Positions 59,601 to 64,000 of a stretch of DNA of 64,000 nucleotides are shown in pieces. Position numbers and translations under genes: made by a program. Source of the stretch: Diabrotica undecimpunctata (taxonomy: Eukaryota > Arthropoda > Insecta > Coleoptera > Chrysomelidae); contig NC_092807.1 of NCBI RefSeq assembly GCF_040954645.1, positions 806,001 through 870,000 of the forward strand, given 5' to 3'. The notes beneath the pieces are model-generated. The model was not told the DNA's origin, ran no database searches, and saw nothing but the letters and a program-made list of their open reading frames with translations. Every line of letters begins with the position of its first letter. The stretch's first letter is position 1.

Positions 59601-60848
59601 TATTATTCAGTGGAAGAGTTTCTTAACGAATAACTAAGAAATTACAGTACGTTTAGGTACAAGCAACAAAGTATTTTTATATTATATATATTTGGGTATC
59701 ACATGCAACAGCTTAAACTTATTCGTAAGGTTTTATTATGCAATTTGCAATTTAGTGAAATTTTGCAATGGATTGTATATTTTATTATCTTTTATTTTGT
59801 TATTTTGACAATTAATATAATTTTAGTAAATTTTAATTGTTATTGTTATTATTTTGACTTTTTGTAAAGTGACAAAAAAGCATCTTTCTATTCTATTCTA
59901 TTAAGATAATTAGGATTCATTATATTAAAAAAAAATTCATTTGAAAAAGTGATATTTTTACAAAAAGAAAAAAATATATCATAACAGTGGCGTGTTAATA
60001 TCGATTTGCACTTTGATTGAACGATTGTATTGGAGGTCACTAAGAACATTTAATTGGTTAATTTGGTGACATTTTATGATTGTCTTGTTATTACGGATAT
60101 TCAACCAATAAATTAGTTAAATTCAAAATTATGTTCAAAGTTATTAAAAAATAGAGTGTCGTGTAGAGAAAAAAATTACCTTTGAAATGATGTGCCACTC
60201 GACCACACTCGCTATTTAAATAAAAACTGGGGGTTGATGCGGGGCAGTAGGGGGTTTCATTTGAGGGAATGAATTTTGCATGAAAAGTCGTCCCTTTCCC
60301 AATACAAATTGACGTTCTTACTTGAATTTTAAAAGAACTCTTTGTTTCTGAGTTTCTGGGGGATCAAATTTTCCTTGGAACACACTGTATTTCTTTTATA
60401 TTTGTACTAGTCTCCATTTTTAAACACTTTCAAACAAAATATAACATTTTTAAAGCCTGTACTGTATTTTTCAAATAACACACACACAAATGATTGATTA
60501 CCTGTTATCTTGTTTCTCTTTTAATGGCACAAAACATCCCAATTTGATCAATTCTTGCAGTCCATTCAACTCTGGATCCCGATTCGAAAACCATTCGGGA
60601 ACATCCCTCCTCATCGTGTAATAATTCTTTACTTTCTTCTTTGTTTTTTCCATGTCGAACTTAGACCCTCTCAAAAACGCCAGTAAATACTGGTCTTCTA
60701 ATCGAGCGTGTAGTTGAGGTTCTTCTTCGTGTAACCATCGTTTAAGCTCCTCCAAGGCACTGGCCCTAGATTCGTCCGTTTCGTTTAGTTCTACTTCGGC
60801 GAATTTTTGAGCTTCTTGGTTATCGGATAAGTCGATTGCACTGGCCAT
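52930..60848 (-). CDS. CRAL-TRIO domain protein (alpha-TTP/CRALBP-like), three exons
   Basis: The exons are 60848-60502, 53591-53324 and 53172-52930, spliced in phases 2 and 0; together they give 858 bases, 285 residues and a stop. The N-terminal CRAL-TRIO-N helix bundle (LEELKRWLHEEEPQLHARLE, then DQYLLAFLRGSKFDMEK) is followed by the lipid-binding SEC14 fold: RIVVIVRTAAHNPSIHTQDD, GVTAIFDMAGESFSHIRQLT, KHLEFINAPVHVVISIFKSF, and GGEGETMQELIDYWNHK, the 'YGG..g.s..el' motif. The family moves small hydrophobic ligands such as retinoids, tocopherol or phosphoinositides in the cytosol. There is no signal peptide. The ligand cannot be told from sequence. Insects have dozens of these genes, so no symbol is given. 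Confidence 0.93.
53324..53591 (-). CDS. CRAL-TRIO gene, exon 2
   Basis: Acceptor TTTCTAG, donor GTAAAA at 53323. Phase 2 in, 0 out. It contributes the core strands and helices of the SEC14 fold (IVVIVRTAAHNPS to KHLEFINAP). The intron before it carries a 72-base (TA)n run ending only about 29 bases upstream of the acceptor. Confidence 0.92.
53621..53692. repeat. (TA)36 microsatellite
   Basis: 72 bases of pure TA. On the gene strand it lies 30 to 101 bases upstream of the CRAL-TRIO exon-2 acceptor, where the branch point is expected. Confidence 0.97.
54015..54217 (-). pseudogene. RTE-like LINE C-terminal fragment, target of the hAT insertion
   Basis: The minus strand reads FWERPEGSRSIGRPRKRWKD, then DLEKIGVRQWELLAQDRQTW, the extreme C-terminus of RTE-type LINE proteins. 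The fragment continues beyond the hAT element (57100 onward), which shows the order of events. Confidence 0.75.
54459..56525 (-). pseudogene. hAT transposase, two exons, one nonsense codon
   Basis: Exon 1 (56525-56430) is MPKTTSASTWIKPYKELSMD, then GKIYCSVCGKI, with donor GTAAGT. Exon 2 (from 55814, acceptor TTTATAG) continues ACEKKFQIDQHVRTASH, completing a C-x2-C...H-x5-H BED-like zinc finger. The catalytic core follows: ISVDETTDSSGKYIAHLLIG (Asp), LILSDAAPYRVKAG, IHVTCVAHGLNRVAEEIR (the hAT 'C..H.lnl' motif), RWGTWLEAANFY (the 'RW' motif), and the C-terminal dimerisation region APVTSVDVERSFSIYKYMYS. A single in-frame TAG at 54897-54899 splits exon 2 after about 338 residues of the total 483. 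Otherwise it is intact. Confidence 0.92.
55872..56383. mobile_element. MITE in the hAT transposase intron
   Basis: CAAGGTGTTTTTGG at 55872 and CCAAATGACAC...-flanked GGAAACACCCTG ending at 56383 form imperfect inverted ends with flanking TA (55870-55871, 56384-56385). The ends resemble the common Tc1/mariner-type CA(A/G)GGTGTTT terminus. 512 bp, non-coding. Confidence 0.7.
57340..59895 (+). pseudogene. CR1/Jockey-like LINE, decayed
   Basis: Plus-strand pieces in order: an endonuclease-RT linker (about 57340-57600, KHHKLWTTKGI-like text), 57910-58122, and a palm region (58633-58986) with CGVSQGSVLGPLLFLIFIND and LFDDDTS, a mutated YADD. Then comes 59080-59499 with LLSKKLASVCYAIRSVSKEI, YFSLFKSHLRYVLPFWGSST and LQKRAIRYLFDLS. 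The 3' end carries 'ctattctattctatt' near 59885-59900. Multiple stops and frameshifts. It lies in the first intron of the CRAL-TRIO gene, antisense to it. Confidence 0.85.
59900..60500. other. Intron sequence, possible MITE remnant
   Basis: Non-coding. About 60180-60380 has more GC and words such as 'gaaaagtcgtcc' and 'ctgggggatcaaattttcc' that look repeat-derived, but no paired ends were found. Confidence 0.35.
60502..60848 (-). CDS. CRAL-TRIO gene, exon 1 with start codon
   Basis: ATG at 60848-60846 begins MASAIDLSDNQEAQKFAEVE. It encodes the complete CRAL-TRIO-N helical region and ends KEKQDNR in phase 2 at the donor GTAATC (60501). Upstream of the ATG the sequence is AT-rich with stops in frame, so this start is chosen. 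No TATA box can be assigned with confidence. Confidence 0.92.
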
Positions 60849-61440
60849 TATGTTATGGTTTACCGTATCAACGTACTAAACAGCAAGTTTGTTTATACAT
60901 ATGCTACATATCGTATATGTTCCAGTCAGATAACTCGCAGAAAATATCGGTCATTTGTATTTAATTTCACCTCAGATAAAACACGGGTCCGTGACCTTGA
61001 GTTAAATTTAATCAGAAAGTAGAGCATATTACAACAATCTTGTAACAATCTTTATTTATAGACCAGTACAAAGATGACATTTACTTTGTATATCGAGTAA
61101 GCAATAATTTTGCTGATAAAAGAAAAATGTATTTAAATTAGAATATTAATTTGAATAAATATTTACGAAATATTTCTAATTTGTTTGTCGATTTTGTTCT
61201 ACTTTTTAAATTGATACATTATCGCGAAAGTAGAAAACCAAAGATTTCTATTGGCGAAACCAAAATTCAGATTTTGCTTTAATCTGTGCCTTTTAAGAAT
61301 TGCAAGGCAAAACAAACGATGCCAAAAGATATAAAGAGAGAAAATGGGGAATCTAAAAATTGCATTCCAGAACATATCTCCTTAACTAAGCATAAATCCT
61401 TGGCGAAATGGTTTCTTGTATTCATAAAGAGTACCTATAT
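60849..61440. other. 5' flank of the CRAL-TRIO gene
   Basis: AT-rich. The promoter should lie here, but no motif is clear enough to name. Confidence 0.4.
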
Positions 61441-61466
61441 CGAAATAAAATAAAGACAGTTAAGAT

Positions 61467-61793
61467 TTGATTTCACGTGTAATGTCTCTGTATCTCCAAC
61501 AAAACCTAGAAGGAGCTCTTTCTTTAGACAAAGTAGTTAGTGAACCTGAGAGCACTTGGATCTATCTCAAAGATAAGGTAATCCAGGCTGCAAAAGACTG
61601 TCAGGCAGCGGTTTCCACGTGCTGTAAGCCGTTGATATCCGATAATAAGTGGACTGTAATTCAACGCAGAAAAGAACATAAAACTAGATACGGAACAAAC
61701 GATGAATACAGAACGTTATCGAAAGAAATCAGAAAACAGTGCCGTAAAGACAAAACGGATTACATCTCTCAAATATGTAGAGAGATAGAGTAA
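61467..61793 (+). pseudogene. LINE endonuclease-RT linker fragment
   Basis: An open frame of 108 residues with STWIYLKDKVIQAAKDCQAA, then KQCRKDKTDYISQICREIE. The Lys/Arg/Glu-rich helical text with 'a...c' spacing is typical of the stretch between endonuclease and reverse transcriptase in LINE ORF2. No catalytic motif. The hAT element at 61847 starts shortly after. Confidence 0.6.
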
Positions 61794-62057
61794 CGTGGCT
61801 GATGAAATGAACCGAGGGATTTATTTCAGAAGATCAAACTCCTTACCAGGGCCGTTCCTGGCGGGTATGCAATGAATGCCCCACACGCAGGCGCTAAATT
61901 TTAGGGGCGCCAAATATTTGGTTACCATCACAAAAATATTCTCACTTCTAAAACAAAAAATGTCAGTGTTCAGTACTTCCCCGGTAAGCGCTAAAGCAAT
62001 CACTTCATCCGATTGCTATTCCCTATTATAATACCAAAATTACTAATTAAATTACAA

Positions 62058-62390
62058 TTTTTTGAATAAAATCCTTTATAAAAAGGTATATAAAAACCCA
62101 GTTGGGCTATGTTAAATTGACAAAACGTTTTCGGAATAAGTATTCCATCATCAGTGTTCTAAAAGTATTTAACCACTTAATTAAAAAGAACATGAAATGT
62201 TCTTTTTAATTAAGTGTTCATTAAGTGGTTAAATACTTTTAGGAGACTGTCATGTTAAATGTTCATTAAGTGGTTAAATACTTTTAGGACGCTGATGATG
62301 GAATACTTATTCCGAAAACGTTTTGTCAATTTAACATAGCCCAACTGGGTTTTTATATACCTTTTTATAAAGGATTTTATTCAAAAATTT
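62058..62390. repeat. Foldback element with hammerhead-like core in each arm
   Basis: About 123 bases at 62059-62181 ('gaataaaatcctttataaaa', then 'aacccagttgggctatg', then 'acgttttcggaataagtatt') recur inverted at about 62266-62389. The spacer holds a further short inverted pair ('aattaaaaagaaca' / 'tgttctttttaatt') and a direct repeat of 'gttcattaagtggttaaata'. The right arm carries CTGATGA (62292), a 6-bp stem GGAATA/TATTCC, then GAAA (62314) and GTC (62325); the left arm has the same in reverse. Confidence 0.88.
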
Positions 62391-62579
62391 TTAATATATG
62401 GTATACAGCCAAATACAGGAACTTAGTTTCCTTGTGGATAATTAAATTACCACCCTACAATTTTATTAGTGTCAGCACACGAAGCGCCGTCTAATGCCGC
62501 TCGCCGCATTTGAGTAAAGAATGTAATGAATGTAGAATCATTAAAAGAATGATTTGTATTATGAAGTATTTACCTGGCC

Positions 62580-63652
62580 AAAATTTAGCTTTTAGGGGTG
62601 ACAAAAGGTAAGCGAGGACCCGGTAGAAGGAGAATATCATGGCTGCGGAATTTAAGAACATGGTTTAAGAAAACCTCAACAGAGCTGTTTCGAGCCGCAG
62701 CGAACAAGGTCATGATTGCCAATATAATTTCCAACATCCGAAACGGATAGGAACCAGAAGAAGAAGAAGGGGTGACAGTACGAATCTTTATGAGACTAAT
62801 AATGGCAATTTTTTGAAATTAGTTGAAATGATTGCTAAATTCGATCTAATTATGATGGAACACCTGAGCAATATTCGAAGGTCTAAAGGGTTGTGCCGAA
62901 ATATGCCTCATTACCTGAGCAATCACTTCCAAAATGAATTAATTCATTTATTTTCAAGAAATATTCAGAAAGAAATTCTGAGTTGCCTCAGAACAGCAAA
63001 ATATTACTCAATTATTTTGGATGAATCTCCAGATGCTAGCCATGTTGAGCAGCTGACGGTCATAATTCGCTTCGTTTATTGTTCTCCATATGAAGTCGAA
63101 ATTGGAGAACACTTTCTGGGTTTTTTCAAAGTTTTAAATACTAGAGAAGGGCTCTTCAATTTTTTAAAAGAAGAAATATTATCAAAATTTGAAATAAACC
63201 TTGATGACATGAGAGGTCAGGGTTACGACAATGGGGCAAATATGTCTGGCAAGCATGTGGGCCTTCAAGCTCAAATTCTACAAATTAATCCCAGAGCAAT
63301 GTTTTTGCCTTGTTCAGCTCACACTTTTAATTTAAGTGTCAACGATGCAGCTAAAATTTCATATGAGACTAGTTTTTTTTCAATTATTCAGGAGTTGTTC
63401 AATTTTTTTTCTGCTTCACCCTACAGATGGGACATTTTAAAAAGGAATGTACCAAACTCAACTTTAAAATCAGTAAGTGAAGCACGGTGGGAAAGCAGAG
63501 TCAACGCCATTCACCCTCTTAGGTTTCAATTCCTCGAAATTTGTAAAAGTTTACATGATTTGGTGGAAGATAATTCTAGAGATATGAACACGAAACTGTT
63601 AGCAAGGTCACTATTAGACAAAATTAAAACAAATGCATTTTTTCTATTATAA
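62580..63652 (+). pseudogene. ZMYM1-like hAT transposase, interrupted and frameshifted
   Basis: Before the LINE insertion one reads QNLAFRGD; after it, in the same frame once the insert and one target copy are removed, STNLYETNNGNFLKLVEMIA. The frame 62813-63652 continues SIILDESPDASHVEQLTVII (first Asp), DMRGQGYDNGANMSGKHVGL (second, 'GQgYDgA.nM'), FLPCSAHTFNLSVNDAAKIS ('C.aH.lnL') and SEARWESRVNAIHPL (the RW motif). A one-base frameshift near 63645 ends it; beyond, the next frame goes on with ILHDVLTKVNIVSKMVQNPY to the window edge. These proteins belong to the hAT superfamily, often listed as 'zinc finger MYM-type protein 1-like'. Confidence 0.88.
62604..62767 (+). mobile_element. 5'-truncated RTE-like LINE insertion with target duplication
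   Basis: AGGGGTGACA stands at 62594-62603 and again at 62768-62777. The insert between them matches the 3' end of the RTE copy at 27836-28000 (encoding KRGPGRRRISWLRNLRTWFK) and ends in 'accagaagaagaaga'. It is an exemplary short LINE insertion. Confidence 0.93.
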
Positions 63653-64000
63653 TTTTGCATGATGTGTTAACAAAAGTTAATATAGTAAGTAAAATGGTCC
63701 AGAATCCATATACAACTTTAAATGAATGCCATACAGAAATAAAACATCTTATTATTTATTTCACTGAAAAAAGGTCAGACAAACATTTCGAGATTTTCAG
63801 GAATGAGCCTGTAACAGAAGCAGAAAAAAGTTATGTAGAGCAAACATTTCCATTATTAAGACAAAGAAAGACGAAGCTTCAATTTTCGTATGAAGGTACA
63901 GATGAAACAGTATTCGATCCAAAACAAAAATTTAAGATCAGTTTTTATTTTCAAATCTTGGACACAACAATTCAATCCCTACAAAGACGCTTTGGGGGAA

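Larger units (their letters stand above)
61847..64000 (+). mobile_element. Second hAT element (ZMYM1-like), runs off the window
   Basis: CAGGGCCGTTCCTGG at 61847 is a typical hAT end (CAGGG...). A ZMYM1/DUF4371-type hAT transposase follows on the plus strand. The right end is outside the window. Two later insertions are nested: a foldback at about 62058-62390 and a 5'-truncated LINE at 62604-62767 with a 10-bp target duplication. Confidence 0.75.

Noticed and set aside
1..64000. tRNA, rRNA and other structured RNA genes
   Set aside because: No cloverleaf with A/B boxes and no rRNA-like conserved stretch was recognised by eye; a tRNAscan or Infernal run would be needed to exclude small ones.

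Overview
The window looks like an AT-rich, transposon-laden insect chromosome, probably from a beetle. The evidence is long introns with GT/AG junctions, many Tc1/mariner, piggyBac, hAT and P-type DNA elements, and decayed LINEs. The species cannot be named from sequence alone. About 12.5% of the window codes for two cellular genes; most of what else can be recognised is mobile or repetitive DNA.

Gene 1 (plus strand, 5251-44993, 5' end off the window) is the insect FARP/Cdep gene. I rebuilt a chain of ten exons whose phases all agree: 5251-5375, 8858-9127, 35023-35265, 35351-35502, 38721-38930, 39032-39469, 42419-42692, 42775-42923, 44446-44705 and 44900-44993. Spliced, it encodes the last 737 residues: a Ser/His-rich linker, a RhoGEF (DH) domain and two PH domains. 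The FERM and FA parts would lie upstream. The surprise is exon 8858: if the donor at 9127/9128 is not used, the same frame stays open for 8.8 kb to a stop at 17685, followed by a polyadenylation signal at 17878. The locus therefore seems to make either a RhoGEF or a protein with a 2,942-residue disordered tail and no DH/PH domains. This is the most interesting signal in the window.

Gene 2 (minus strand, 60848-52930) is a three-exon CRAL-TRIO lipid-binding protein of 285 residues. It has a 6.9-kb first intron holding a hAT transposon and a CR1/Jockey-like LINE. A decayed relative of its last two exons lies at about 46955-47190.

Region by region: 1-5250 holds LINE fragments inside a putative inverted-repeat element. 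5657-8582 is a Tc1 element containing a deleted piggyBac copy. 8858-17685 is the giant exon. 18157-21191 is an inverted-repeat element carrying a younger Tc1 copy. 22657-25848 is a Tc1/mariner-type element with about 400-bp terminal inverted repeats. 27130-33850 holds LINE and DDE-transposase relics. 35590-38560 and 43250-44215 are two intronic arrays of one roughly 140-bp repeat family. 40210-42175 is an RNase H-bearing LINE. 47607-48937 is a mariner with one nonsense codon. 49714-51787 is a P-type element with a THAP domain. 54226-57099 is a hAT with perfect target duplications. 57340-59895 is a LINE. 61847 to the end is a second, ZMYM1-like hAT with two nested insertions.
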